From JAKPQD01 sp029572965 (GTDB lineage Bacteria; Bacteroidota; Bacteroidia; Bacteroidales; DTGW01), in assembly GCA_035374585.1 (NCBI GenBank), contig DAOSPF010000054.1:1-24338 (forward strand): a stretch of 24,338 bases of DNA, read 5' to 3'. The position numbers were made by a program, and so were the translations under genes. The notes below the pieces were generated by a model. The model was given only the letters and a program-made list of their open reading frames with translations. It was not told the DNA's origin and did not search any database. Positions 1 to 8,209 of this stretch are shown here, piece after piece (the first letter of the stretch is position 1; each line of letters opens with the position of its first letter).

Positions 1-3000
1 TCTATAAAAAAAAATTCTCGATTGGCAATTAGTATAATTTGGATAATTACTTTTTTTACTACTAATCAGCATATTACGTATTCTCAAGCTGTAAGTTCAA
101 CTTTTGATAAGGTTACTATTAAAGATGGGCTGTCACAATCGACAGTAAACTGTATTATTCAGGATAAACATGGGTTTATGTGGTTTGCAACCTATGGCGG
201 CCTTAATAAATATGATGGGTACTCTTTTACGGTTTACCAAAACGATGAAAACGACAGTACAAGTATAGGAAGCAACATTAACGAAGTCTTATTTGAAGAT
301 AGCGAGGGCTTTATTTGGATAGTGAATAATGGAAACGGAGGATTGGATAAATTTGATCCCGAATCAGGGATTTTCTACCACTACAAACACGACCCCAAAG
401 ACCCTGCCAGTATAAGCAGCAGCACAGTAAACTATGTTATGCAGGATAAATCCGGCAATATCTGGGTATGTACAAATAACGCACTTAACCTTGCCGTACA
501 CGAAAAAGGTAACAGAGGGGCTAAAACTACTTTCAAGCGGTTTATGAGCCCTTCAGGTAACAATTTTGTCAGAGCTTATGAAGATTCGAAAGGCAATTTG
601 TTGTTGTTTTCTAAAAACCTGTATTATTTTGACCGGCAAACTAATACTTTTACAGCCTCTATTCAGCTTCCTAATGAAAGGATTATTTCATTCTGCGAGG
701 ATAAAAAGCAAAATATCTTTGTTAGTACACAAACCGCCGGAGTTTTTAAACTCGAATGGGACAACAACAGTTCAAGATACAAACTTGGCGATAACGCCAA
801 AATAAACCCGGCTCCAAAAAACAGATGTTGTGTTACTATAGATAATTTTGGAATGCTTTGGATTGGGACTGAAACAAAAGGACTGTTCAGGTTCAATCCT
901 GAAACAGAACAAATGGTTAATTTTGTCCCGGATAAATTAGACCCCCGCTCTCTCAGTGATGGAAATATATATTCACTTCGTGTTGACCGTTCCGGGGTTT
1001 TATGGATTGGCACCTACAGTCAGGGGCTTTGCAAATATGACTTATACAGAAAAGATTTCGCGCTCTTCAAATCAATTCCGGGTAACATCAATTCCATGAG
1101 TGGCAATGTTATTTCAGGCATTACCAGTAGCAATGCAAACGAATTATGGGTCGGTAGCCGTGACGGAGGAGGTATAAACAGGTTTGTTTTTAATGCAAAC
1201 GAAGAACCTAAGGTATTCCATTACCTGAACAATAGGAATGACATTAATAATATTGTAGATATTAGTTGCCTTAGTTTGCTGCAACGAAAGAACGGCGATG
1301 TTTGGATTGGTTCACAAGGATTTATGACCAAAATGGTGCCGGAAAAAATTGGTTCAAACAAACGTCCTCAGGTTACAAGATATCCAATGCAGGGATGGAC
1401 TTTTAATTTGTTCGAAGATAGCCAGGGTATTTTATGGGGCGGCACATGGGGTAGTGGTTTATGGCGCTATGATGATGCTTCTCGCGAATTTGTATATTTC
1501 AGAAACGATGCCAATAACCCTTTCAGCTTGTGCGACAATGTTGTATGGTCTATTGGCGAAGATAGTTATGGGAACCTATGGATTGGAGGGCATTCCGAGG
1601 GGTTAAGTATTTTGCCTGCCGGAGAGCGGGGCAAAGCCAATCCCAAATTTGTAAATTTCCGATATAAGAAAGGCGACCTTAAAGGCCTTAGCAACAATAC
1701 TATTGGTGCAATTTGCCGCGATCATTCCGGAACCATGTGGTTAGCTACAGATAACGGTTTAAATAAATGTATTGATAAAGGCAATGTACTGAAAAACCTG
1801 AATGAAAACAGCAAACTTGAGTTTAAGAGCTATTATAAAAAAGATGGGTTGCCTGGCAATGGAATAGTGGGGATAGTTGAAGATAAAGCAGGTAATATAT
1901 GGTTGAGTACAAACAATGGAATTAGTAAGTTTAATGTTGCCGATACTACATTTACCAATTATTCGGAAGACGATGGCTTGCAAAGCAATGAATTTTGGCA
2001 TAACGCATCATATATAAACTCCGAAGGAAGAATATTTTTTGGAGGCTCAAATGGTTTTAATGCTTTTTACCCCGATAAAATCAAAGCAAATGAATTTTTG
2101 CCGGCAGTTGTTATAACCAATATTGAAATAGTAAATAAGCCGATAAAACCCGGAGAGGAAATTAATGGTGAAGTGGTTATTTCAAAACCAATATACATGA
2201 CGCCTTCCATTTCTTTATCGCACAAAAACAATATGATTACTTTAGCGTTTGCCGGATTGCACTATGCAAAACCTTCGAGCATCAAATACGCTTATTATCT
2301 TGAAAACTTTGACAAGGAATGGATTTATACCGATAAAAGAACGGTAACATATACCAATCTTGACCCTGGCACATATACCTTTAGGGTGAAAGCAACAAAT
2401 AATGACGGACGCTGGAATGAAGAAGGCACTTCGTTAATTATTGAGGTTCGTCCTCCCTGGTGGGCCACAATATGGTTCAGGATTCTGGCCATTGCATCTA
2501 TTATTGGTGGAATAGCATGTTTTTTTTCTTATAGAACAAAAAAATTGAAAGAAAACCAACGAATACTTGAATTAAAAGTAAGTGAAGCTACTGATAAGGT
2601 TAATGCCCAGAATTTAAAGCTTAAAGAAGCTCAGGAAAAGCTGACAAACATTATGAGCGATGTTAAAAACCAATTAGGCAAAGCTTCAGAAGAACTCCTT
2701 GACGCAAGCAATAGCCAGGCTTCAACATCTGAAGAAATTTCAGCTTCGATGGAAGAAATTGCCAGTGAAATGGCTGAAAATGCCAGTAGTATGCTTCAAA
2801 TGCTTGAAACAGTCAAACAAGTAGAAGTTGAAGCTGAAGAAAGTGTAACCATTGTAAAGAATACGTTAACTTCTATAAATGAGATTTCTGCGAGCATTAA
2901 ATATGTTTCGGAGATAGCCCGGATAACCAATTTGCTTTCACTCAACGCAGCCATAGAAGCTGCCAGGGCCGGAGAAAATGGAAAGAGCTTTGCTGTAGTT

Positions 3001-3300
3001 GCCGCCCAGGTTAAGAAATTGGCTGATCAATCTGCTGAAGTTGCATTAAAAATCGAAAACGCATCGGCTAATGGTCAAAGGTTATCAAAAGAAGCCAATG
3101 ATAAAATCATTCAACTGAACAATATTATTAATGGCATAGTTGGCACTATTTCCGAAATCAATCAATCGATCCAAACCCAATCTATTGAAGCAAATAATGT
3201 CAATTCATCAATTTTACAAATGTCAATGTATATCTCTAATACATCTGACCTTGCAGAGAAACTTGATGCCGCTATAAACTCTTTAACTATCGAAGAATAA
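1..3300 (+). CDS. Propeller/Y_Y_Y sensor fused to an MCP signalling domain (5' end cut by window edge)
   Basis: The frame is open to base 1. Its first codons read as a signal peptide (KKNSRLAISIIWIITFF), so the true start probably lies just upstream; the in-window TTG at 22 is the only alternative. Numbered from that TTG: residues about 25-700 hold repeated two-component-regulator propeller blades ('GFMWFATYGGLNKYDG', 'GVLWIGTYSQGLCKYD'), about 740-810 a Y_Y_Y domain, about 815-838 one membrane helix followed by a coiled coil. Residues about 890-1092 form an MCP-type hairpin with 'NLLSLNAAIEAARAGE' at the tip. In the known hybrid two-component sensors this ectodomain is joined to a kinase, REC and AraC output; here the output is an MCP domain. 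I infer a receptor that senses a periplasmic, possibly glycan, ligand and signals through a chemosensory complex. The methylation-like motif SEEISASMEEIAS sits near residues 902-915. The tip departs from consensus (see findings). Confidence 0.9.
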   Translation, partial: SIKKNSRLAISIIWIITFFTTNQHITYSQAVSSTFDKVTIKDGLSQSTVNCIIQDKHGFMWFATYGGLNKYDGYSFTVYQNDENDSTSIGSNINEVLFEDSEGFIWIVNNGNGGLDKFDPESGIFYHYKHDPKDPASISSSTVNYVMQDKSGNIWVCTNNALNLAVHEKGNRGAKTTFKRFMSPSGNNFVRAYEDSKGNLLLFSKNLYYFDRQTNTFTASIQLPNERIISFCEDKKQNIFVSTQTAGVFKLEWDNNSSRYKLGDNAKINPAPKNRCCVTIDNFGMLWIGTETKGLFRFNPETEQMVNFVPDKLDPRSLSDGNIYSLRVDRSGVLWIGTYSQGLCKYDLYRKDFALFKSIPGNINSMSGNVISGITSSNANELWVGSRDGGGINRFVFNANEEPKVFHYLNNRNDINNIVDISCLSLLQRKNGDVWIGSQGFMTKMVPEKIGSNKRPQVTRYPMQGWTFNLFEDSQGILWGGTWGSGLWRYDDASREFVYFRNDANNPFSLCDNVVWSIGEDSYGNLWIGGHSEGLSILPAGERGKANPKFVNFRYKKGDLKGLSNNTIGAICRDHSGTMWLATDNGLNKCIDKGNVLKNLNENSKLEFKSYYKKDGLPGNGIVGIVEDKAGNIWLSTNNGISKFNVADTTFTNYSEDDGLQSNEFWHNASYINSEGRIFFGGSNGFNAFYPDKIKANEFLPAVVITNIEIVNKPIKPGEEINGEVVISKPIYMTPSISLSHKNNMITLAFAGLHYAKPSSIKYAYYLENFDKEWIYTDKRTVTYTNLDPGTYTFRVKATNNDGRWNEEGTSLIIEVRPPWWATIWFRILAIASIIGGIACFFSYRTKKLKENQRILELKVSEATDKVNAQNLKLKEAQEKLTNIMSDVKNQLGKASEELLDASNSQASTSEEISASMEEIASEMAENASSMLQMLETVKQVEVEAEESVTIVKNTLTSINEISASIKYVSEIARITNLLSLNAAIEAARAGENGKSFAVVAAQVKKLADQSAEVALKIENASANGQRLSKEANDKIIQLNNIINGIVGTISEINQSIQTQSIEANNVNSSILQMSMYISNTSDLAEKLDAAINSLTIEE

Positions 3301-3364
3301 TAAAAATCAATTTATTTGTATAAGTTTTGCTAAAAATTAAGCTATGGGGTTTCAAACTTTTTGG

Positions 3365-3372
3365 TAGTTTTG
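3365..3372 (+). promoter_or_regulatory. Candidate -7 box (TAnnTTTG) for the LTA-synthase-like gene
   Basis: TAGTTTTG matches the Bacteroidota -7 consensus exactly and lies 67 bases before the downstream ATG. No TTG stands at the expected -33 spacing; the nearest is an ATG at 3344-3346. A 6-bp inverted repeat (TGCTAT, four-base loop, ATAGCA; 3371-3386) overlaps the expected transcription start and could be an operator. No other structure was seen in the 139-base gap. Confidence 0.3.
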
Positions 3373-3439
3373 CTATTGCTATAGCAGATAATGGGCGCAT
3401 AGCAACATTACTTTTTATTTTAATGAACAGATTATCTCG

Positions 3440-5275
3440 ATGAAAAACCGGCTGCTTTTCTTATTGCGTTATTTTCTTTTTTGGTATTTGTTTTTCTTTT
3501 TAGGCAAAGTGCTATTCTTGCTTTTCAACTTGAGGCAGACTTCAGAATTAGACTTAGTTTCTATACTCAAGATCTTCCTTTATGGGGCTAAACTGGATAT
3601 TTCGGCTTGCAGTTATTTGTTGGTGTTACCGTCTTTGTTGGTTACAACAAGTGTGTTTATTGCAAAAGATGTATTTAAGCCAATCGTCAAAATATACACT
3701 ATTGTATTTCTTGTAATATTTAGCTTTCTGATAGTTGCCGATTTGGAACTATACAAATACTGGGGATTCAGGATAGATACTACACCGCTGTTGTATATCA
3801 ATACGCCTAAAGAAATGCTTGCTTCTGTAAGTATTTGGGTAGTAGTGAGACAAATGGCCATTTTTGCTGTTATATTATACGTATTTATTAAGTTTTATAA
3901 CAAGTTTGTCAATGAAAAGGTTGATTTTACTGTAAAAAGCAAAATCTTTTATGCTCTGATATATTTATTGCTTGCCGCTTCACTTATCATCCCCATAAGG
4001 GGCGGATTTGGCCTTGCTCCCATCAATACGGGTGCTGTTTACTTCTCCAGCAATGAGTTTGCTAACCATAGCGCTATAAACCCAATATGGAATGCAGGGT
4101 TTAGCGTTTTGCAAACCGAGGCCATGTCTAATCCTTACAAATACTACAAGGAAGAGCAACTTCAAGATGAAATAAAAGGGTTATATACCCATTCAACGGA
4201 TACTACTAAGGTATTAAAGGAGCAACGCCCAAACATAATTTTGATTGTGCTGGAAAGCTTTATGGGAAAGGCTATTGAGCCTATGGGTGGATTGAAAGGT
4301 GTTACGCCCAGGTTGAACAAGCTTTGCAACGAGGGCGTGTTTTTTACCCGCATGTATAGCAGTGGTGTCCGGTCTGACAAAGGGCTTGTTTCGGTTATTA
4401 GTGGCTTTCCTGCACAAACAAAGGCTTCGATAATCAGGTACCCTAACAAAACGCAGGCTATGCCTTCAATAGCAAAGGAACTGAACAGCAACGGATATCA
4501 TTCGGCATATTATTATGGCGGAGACATTGATTTTGCCTCCATGCGTAGTTATATCACCAATGCGGGCTTTGAGAAAATTGTTGACATGACGGATTTCCCA
4601 AAATCAACCTATGGGGCAAAATGGGGTGTTCATGATCATTATGTATTTAAAAGGCTTTTGCATGACATAGATACCTCAAAAGGGCGTTTTTTCTATACTT
4701 TCTTTACCCTTAGTAGTCATGAACCTTTTGATGTGCCTATGAATCCTGTCATTGAAGGAAATGATGAAAATACCCAGTTTTTAAATTCGCTATATTACAC
4801 CGATAGCTGCCTGGGCGATTTTATCGATAGCGCAAGGACTAAAGCCTGGTGGAACAACACGTTGGTTATTCTTATTGCCGACCATGGTACATTGAGGCTG
4901 GGAGTGCAGAATTCATACGACTTTGACCGCTTTCATATTCCAATGCTCTGGATTGGAGGGGCTGTGGACAAAAAAATAGTGGTTGAAAAAATTGCCTCTC
5001 AAACTGATTTGGCTGCAACTTTGCTGGCCCAACTCAACATTTTACCGCAAAAAAGTTTTAACTTTAGTAATAATATCCTGGACAATAAAAATACAGGATT
5101 TGCTTATAGTGCTTACAATTCAGGGTTTTGCTTTATACAAGGGAATGATAGTGTGGCTTTTGATGCCGATGAAAATAAAGTAAAATATCAAAGCAAAAAT
5201 GCATCTGAGAAGGTTGTAAATACTGGCAAAGCAATGATGCAGTTTACTTATGGTGCTTTTCTAAAAATGAAGTGA
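3440..5275 (+). CDS. LTA synthase family membrane phosphoglycerol transferase/sulfatase-fold protein
   Basis: About five membrane helices fill residues 5-185, followed by a large extracytoplasmic alkaline-phosphatase/sulfatase-fold domain from about 265. Metal-site motifs are visible: 'PNIILIVLESF' (first acidic ligand), 'SGVRSDKG' with Ser312 at the likely nucleophile position, 'SSHEPFD', and 'IADHG' (D481, H482). This is the architecture of LtaS-like proteins, which transfer or hydrolyse phosphoglycerol or phosphoethanolamine head groups outside the inner membrane. In Gram-negative Bacteroidota the substrate is generally unknown; envelope glycan or lipid modification is the likely role. From memory, relatives usually have Thr where this protein has Ser312. 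The ATG at 3440 follows a possible -7 box, and the stop is one base from the acetyltransferase ATG, so the two are probably co-transcribed. Confidence 0.85.
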   Translation: MKNRLLFLLRYFLFWYLFFFLGKVLFLLFNLRQTSELDLVSILKIFLYGAKLDISACSYLLVLPSLLVTTSVFIAKDVFKPIVKIYTIVFLVIFSFLIVADLELYKYWGFRIDTTPLLYINTPKEMLASVSIWVVVRQMAIFAVILYVFIKFYNKFVNEKVDFTVKSKIFYALIYLLLAASLIIPIRGGFGLAPINTGAVYFSSNEFANHSAINPIWNAGFSVLQTEAMSNPYKYYKEEQLQDEIKGLYTHSTDTTKVLKEQRPNIILIVLESFMGKAIEPMGGLKGVTPRLNKLCNEGVFFTRMYSSGVRSDKGLVSVISGFPAQTKASIIRYPNKTQAMPSIAKELNSNGYHSAYYYGGDIDFASMRSYITNAGFEKIVDMTDFPKSTYGAKWGVHDHYVFKRLLHDIDTSKGRFFYTFFTLSSHEPFDVPMNPVIEGNDENTQFLNSLYYTDSCLGDFIDSARTKAWWNNTLVILIADHGTLRLGVQNSYDFDRFHIPMLWIGGAVDKKIVVEKIASQTDLAATLLAQLNILPQKSFNFSNNILDNKNTGFAYSAYNSGFCFIQGNDSVAFDADENKVKYQSKNASEKVVNTGKAMMQFTYGAFLKMK

Positions 5276-5276
5276 T

Positions 5277-5777
5277 ATGGTTACATTTCGGACAGTTACA
5301 ACGAACGACCTCGAATTGGTGCAGGATTTGGCCTATACCATTTGGCAAAGCCATTATCCGGGCATCATCAGCCATGAGCAAATAGACTATATGTTGCGAA
5401 AAATGTACAATACGCAGCAAATTGAAAAAGAGCTGAAAAGCGGTGTCCGGTGGGAACTGGTAGAAGTTAATGGTAAAGCCATTGGCTTTATTTCGTTTCA
5501 CCATGAAAAAGAAGAAAACTTTGTCAAGCTCAGTAAATTATATATTTTGCTCGAATATCATGGAAAAGGCTATGGACAGCAGACTTTGCAATATGTTGAG
5601 GGTGAAGCTAAGAAAACTGGAGCTTCTAAATTATACCTTACGGTAAACAAAAATAACGAGAAGGCCATAAAAGCCTATCTGAAAGCTGGTTTTATCAAAG
5701 AACGAAGCGAAGTATTTGATATTGGCTGCGATTATGTAATGGATGATTATATAATGGCTAAGCCTTTGAATCAATGA
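5277..5777 (+). CDS. GNAT family N-acetyltransferase
   Basis: A 166-residue single-domain GNAT protein. Motif A, which binds the acetyl-CoA pyrophosphate, is 'LYILLEYHGKGYGQQTLQ' near residues 91-108 with the Q/HxGxGxG-type turn (H-G-K-G-Y-G). Motif B appears as 'NEKAIKAYLKAGF' near 124-137. The length is normal for the family. The acceptor substrate cannot be deduced: the set includes amine, amino-acid and ribosomal-protein acetylases. The gene begins one base after the LTA-synthase-like stop, consistent with translational coupling, and it has no promoter-like sequence of its own. Its last seven bases overlap the converging yggS gene tail to tail, leaving no room for a dedicated terminator. 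Confidence 0.85.
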   Translation: MVTFRTVTTNDLELVQDLAYTIWQSHYPGIISHEQIDYMLRKMYNTQQIEKELKSGVRWELVEVNGKAIGFISFHHEKEENFVKLSKLYILLEYHGKGYGQQTLQYVEGEAKKTGASKLYLTVNKNNEKAIKAYLKAGFIKERSEVFDIGCDYVMDDYIMAKPLNQ

Positions 5778-6433
5778 TAAATGCGTTCGCCAAAAATAGT
5801 GCTTCCCAGGCGTATCATGGTGGAACCTTCTTCAATGGCTATTTTGTAATCGCCAGACATGCCCATTGATAAGGTATTGAACGAACTGCTTTGGTTAAAA
5901 TACTTGCTTTTGGCGGTGTCAAATAGGCGTTTTAATTCTCTGAACTCGTTGCGGACGATGTTCATATCGTCTGTGTTGGTGGCCATCCCCATAAACCCGC
6001 AAATGCAAACGTTTTTCAAATTACCAGACTCTTCTATTAATTGATTTAACTCGGTTTGATCGAGGCCAAATTTGGTTTCTTCTTTGGCAATATGCACTTG
6101 TAGCAAACAGGGTATTGTCCTGCCACATTTCTCGGCCTCTTTGTTGATAATTTGCAACAGCTTCAGGCTGTCCACCGAATGAATGAGAGATACAAAAGGG
6201 GCAATGTACTTTACTTTGTTGCTTTGCAAATGCCCTATAAAATGCCATTGTATATCTTTGGGCAGCGACTCATATTTTGCAACCAGCTCCTGCACCTTGT
6301 TTTCGCCAAACAAGCGTTGGCCAACATGGTAGGCTTCAATGATATCGGCGTTTGGTTTGGTTTTTGAAACAGCTACAAGCTGTACGTCAGAAGGAATGGA
6401 GTTTATAATATGTTTTATATTTTCGGCAATCAT
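5771..6433 (-). CDS. yggS: YggS/PLPBP family pyridoxal phosphate homeostasis protein
   Basis: A 220-residue alanine-racemase-fold protein of the YggS/PROSC family, which binds PLP without known catalysis and buffers vitamin B6 and amino-acid pools. The PLP lysine is K24 in 'VAVSKTKP'. Other family signatures are 'FGENKVQE', 'WHFIGHLQSNK', 'HSVD', 'KFGL', 'GFMGMAT' and the C-terminal 'SMGMSGDYKIAIEEGSTMIRLG' stretch that holds the phosphate. Length is typical. The ATG lies about 20 bases downstream of a good Bacteroidota promoter, giving a short leader. It is a single-gene unit converging on the acetyltransferase. Confidence 0.96.
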   Translation of the reverse strand: MIAENIKHIINSIPSDVQLVAVSKTKPNADIIEAYHVGQRLFGENKVQELVAKYESLPKDIQWHFIGHLQSNKVKYIAPFVSLIHSVDSLKLLQIINKEAEKCGRTIPCLLQVHIAKEETKFGLDQTELNQLIEESGNLKNVCICGFMGMATNTDDMNIVRNEFRELKRLFDTAKSKYFNQSSSFNTLSMGMSGDYKIAIEEGSTMIRLGSTIFGERIYH

Positions 6434-6453
6434 AATAGCTATGTTTTACCTTG

Positions 6454-6485
6454 CAAAGGTAGTATGAAAAGAAGATTTATCGCAA
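6454..6485 (-). promoter_or_regulatory. Promoter of yggS (Bacteroidota -33/-7 type)
   Basis: On the minus strand, TTG (complement of 6483-6485) is followed by 21 bases and then TACCTTTG (complement of 6454-6461). Both elements match the Bacteroidota consensus TTG plus TAnnTTTG at acceptable spacing. The start codon is 21 bases below the -7 box, a normal short leader. Confidence 0.5.
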
Positions 6486-6488
6486 AAC

Positions 6489-6516
6489 GCTTTGCATTTT
6501 CCGATAGGTGCAAAGC
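6489..6516. repeat. 8-bp perfect inverted repeat just upstream of the yggS promoter
   Basis: GCTTTGCA (6489-6496) and TGCAAAGC (6509-6516) are exact reverse complements separated by 12 bases. The pair sits immediately upstream of the -33 TTG of the yggS promoter and in the trailer of sua5. It could be an operator half-site pair or a weak hairpin ending the sua5 transcript; no T-run follows on the minus strand, which weakens the terminator reading. Confidence 0.35.
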
Positions 6517-6655
6517 ATTTTAAATAGCAAAAAACTTGATAGTTACGGGTTACTTTTTTATCTTTAGTAACTTTAATTTGGGTTAAAAGAATATTTTGTA
6601 AACACAAACTCCCGTTAGCTACCGGAATATCAAAATCAGTTTTATGCGTATCAAA

Positions 6656-7633
6656 TTATAAATACCTTTGTTCTGTATGAAATGCAGCTTTTTGTACCCT
6701 GTCCATAATGGCAATTCCAATACCATTCTTTTCAACAACTTCAATAAATATATTATCTATAGAAGGGTCGTCTTCCATTTGGTGCAATGACTCGAATAAG
6801 TTGGCAGCAATTTCTGTCATTGTGTTGTTATCTGAAGTGATAGCTGTTTTTATATTATCAGGAAGGTTGTATTTATTGCTATGTACTATTATACCAGAAT
6901 TTGAAGGGAATGTTTCCGGCAACCTGGAAAACATATACAAAGGTTTCAAAGGGGCATAGTGGCTTTTAAGTAAACCTGGCGATGAAAGGGCTTTAGATGC
7001 TTTTTCTTTGTTGGATTCGGCTTTAATTCCATTATTAGTCAGGTGTTCCAGTGTAATAGCCCCTGGGCGTAATATGTTGCAGGTATCGCCATCTATAGCA
7101 ACTACTGTGGACTCAATACCAATCTTTACAGCTTCATCACTGGTAAGTAGATACTCAACTCCGGTAAGTTGTTTTTGTACATGTTGAGGTTTGGTTGGGC
7201 TTATTCGTCCAAATCGGTTGGCACTTGGCGCTGCTATTGGTATCTCGGCAAGTTCAATTAATTTTCGCGCAGTTGTGTGTGATGGCATGCGTACAGCAAC
7301 AGTATCAAGCCCCGAAGTGATGATGTCGGGTACCCCTGCTTTCTTTTTATGCACAATAGTCAATGGCCCCGGCCAAAATAGCTCGGCAAGTTTATAAACC
7401 AAAGGCTCGATGGGTGATTCGAACAGCATATTGAGCTGGTCTATAGATGAAATATGTACAATTAACGGGTCAAACGAAGGCCTTTGTTTGACTTCAAAGA
7501 TACGGGCTACAGCCACTTTGTTAAATGCCGAAGCTCCCAATCCATATACTGTTTCGGTAGGAAAGGCTACTAAACCACCTGCTTTGATAATTTGAGCAGC
7601 CTTTTCAATATCATTTCCGTAAGGAATCATCAA
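6656..7633 (-). CDS. sua5: Threonylcarbamoyl-AMP synthase, two-domain Sua5 type
   Basis: Makes threonylcarbamoyl-AMP from Thr, bicarbonate and ATP for the t6A37 modification of ANN-decoding tRNAs. The YrdC domain covers residues about 1-205: 'GGLVAFPTETVYGLGA', 'KQRPSFDPLIVHI', 'FWPGPLTIV', 'DTVAVRMPSH', 'PIAAPSANRFGRISPT' and 'ESTVVAIDGD' are the nucleotide and substrate motifs. A linker with 'SPGLLKSHYAPLKPLYMF' and a C-terminal Rossmann-like Sua5 domain follow, to 325 residues in total, the length of the long Sua5 form rather than the short TsaC form. The start has two consecutive ATG codons, and either fits. Only 8 bases separate it from the purE stop, so it is very likely transcribed with purE. 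Confidence 0.95.
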   Translation of the reverse strand: MMIPYGNDIEKAAQIIKAGGLVAFPTETVYGLGASAFNKVAVARIFEVKQRPSFDPLIVHISSIDQLNMLFESPIEPLVYKLAELFWPGPLTIVHKKKAGVPDIITSGLDTVAVRMPSHTTARKLIELAEIPIAAPSANRFGRISPTKPQHVQKQLTGVEYLLTSDEAVKIGIESTVVAIDGDTCNILRPGAITLEHLTNNGIKAESNKEKASKALSSPGLLKSHYAPLKPLYMFSRLPETFPSNSGIIVHSNKYNLPDNIKTAITSDNNTMTEIAANLFESLHQMEDDPSIDNIFIEVVEKNGIGIAIMDRVQKAAFHTEQRYL

Positions 7634-7641
7634 TGTTTTAT

Positions 7642-8112
7642 TTACTTGAGGAGTTGTGTGTCGTCGTCGATAAGCTTCTTACGTTGACTTTCCTGGAATT
7701 CGATAATTTTTTTGCGGATATTGGCATTTGTAATACCAAATATTTTGGCTGCTGCCAGTGCTGCGTTGTCTGGTTCAGTGATTAACATTGGCGCAACACC
7801 CGATGGCATCCTGAAACTTGAGTAAATATCATTGCCTGCAAATTTATCACCGTAAGGAGGACAAGCTATTACTGGGCAATGAGTTTGAGCATCAGCAAAT
7901 CCACTCAAAGCATTGCTTCGTCCTGCAACAGTAACAAATACCGGATTCTCTTTTTCATATTCTTTCAGTATTTCATAGCACCTCAGGGGTACTTTGTGGG
8001 CCGAAGCAATACGCATGGCTACTTCCATCCCAAGCTTTACTGCTGCATCAGCTATTTTTTGAGACCAATCCATATCAGCCTTAGAACCCATAATGATAAC
8101 TAACTTTCCCAT
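7642..8112 (-). CDS. purE: AIR carboxylase PurE, class II-like
   Basis: A purine-biosynthesis enzyme acting on aminoimidazole ribonucleotide. I start it at the ATG before 'GKLVIIMGSKAD' (156 residues), because the extra 12 residues upstream do not look like the family. The PurE core is clear: 'MGSKADMD' phosphate loop, then 'SAHKVP'. The features point to class II, which carboxylates AIR directly with CO2, rather than class I, which rearranges N5-CAIR made by PurK: SAHK instead of SAHR, 'VAGRSNALSGF' instead of the AGGAAHLPG loop, 'CPPYGDKF', and 'SSFRMPSGV' instead of 'SxVQMPxGVPV'. These match the AIR carboxylase half of animal PAICS. The call of PurE is firm; the class is inferred from memory of the two families. 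It sits 97 bases below a 78-residue gene and 8 bases before sua5. Confidence 0.93.
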   Translation of the reverse strand: MGKLVIIMGSKADMDWSQKIADAAVKLGMEVAMRIASAHKVPLRCYEILKEYEKENPVFVTVAGRSNALSGFADAQTHCPVIACPPYGDKFAGNDIYSSFRMPSGVAPMLITEPDNAALAAAKIFGITNANIRKKIIEFQESQRKKLIDDDTQLLK

Positions 8113-8209
8113 AATTTTTTTGTTTGCAAATTTCAAAAAAATAAGCAATATCTACACAAGACAACAACATTCTGTATTGTCCCGGCACAAAATTTTCAAA
8201 AATGTAGGT

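Noticed and set aside
6549..6571. GTTACT...AGTAAC inverted repeat as a sua5 terminator
   Set aside because: Only a 6-bp, AT-rich stem, 85 bases past the stop and not followed by a T-run on the minus strand, so termination cannot be supported.
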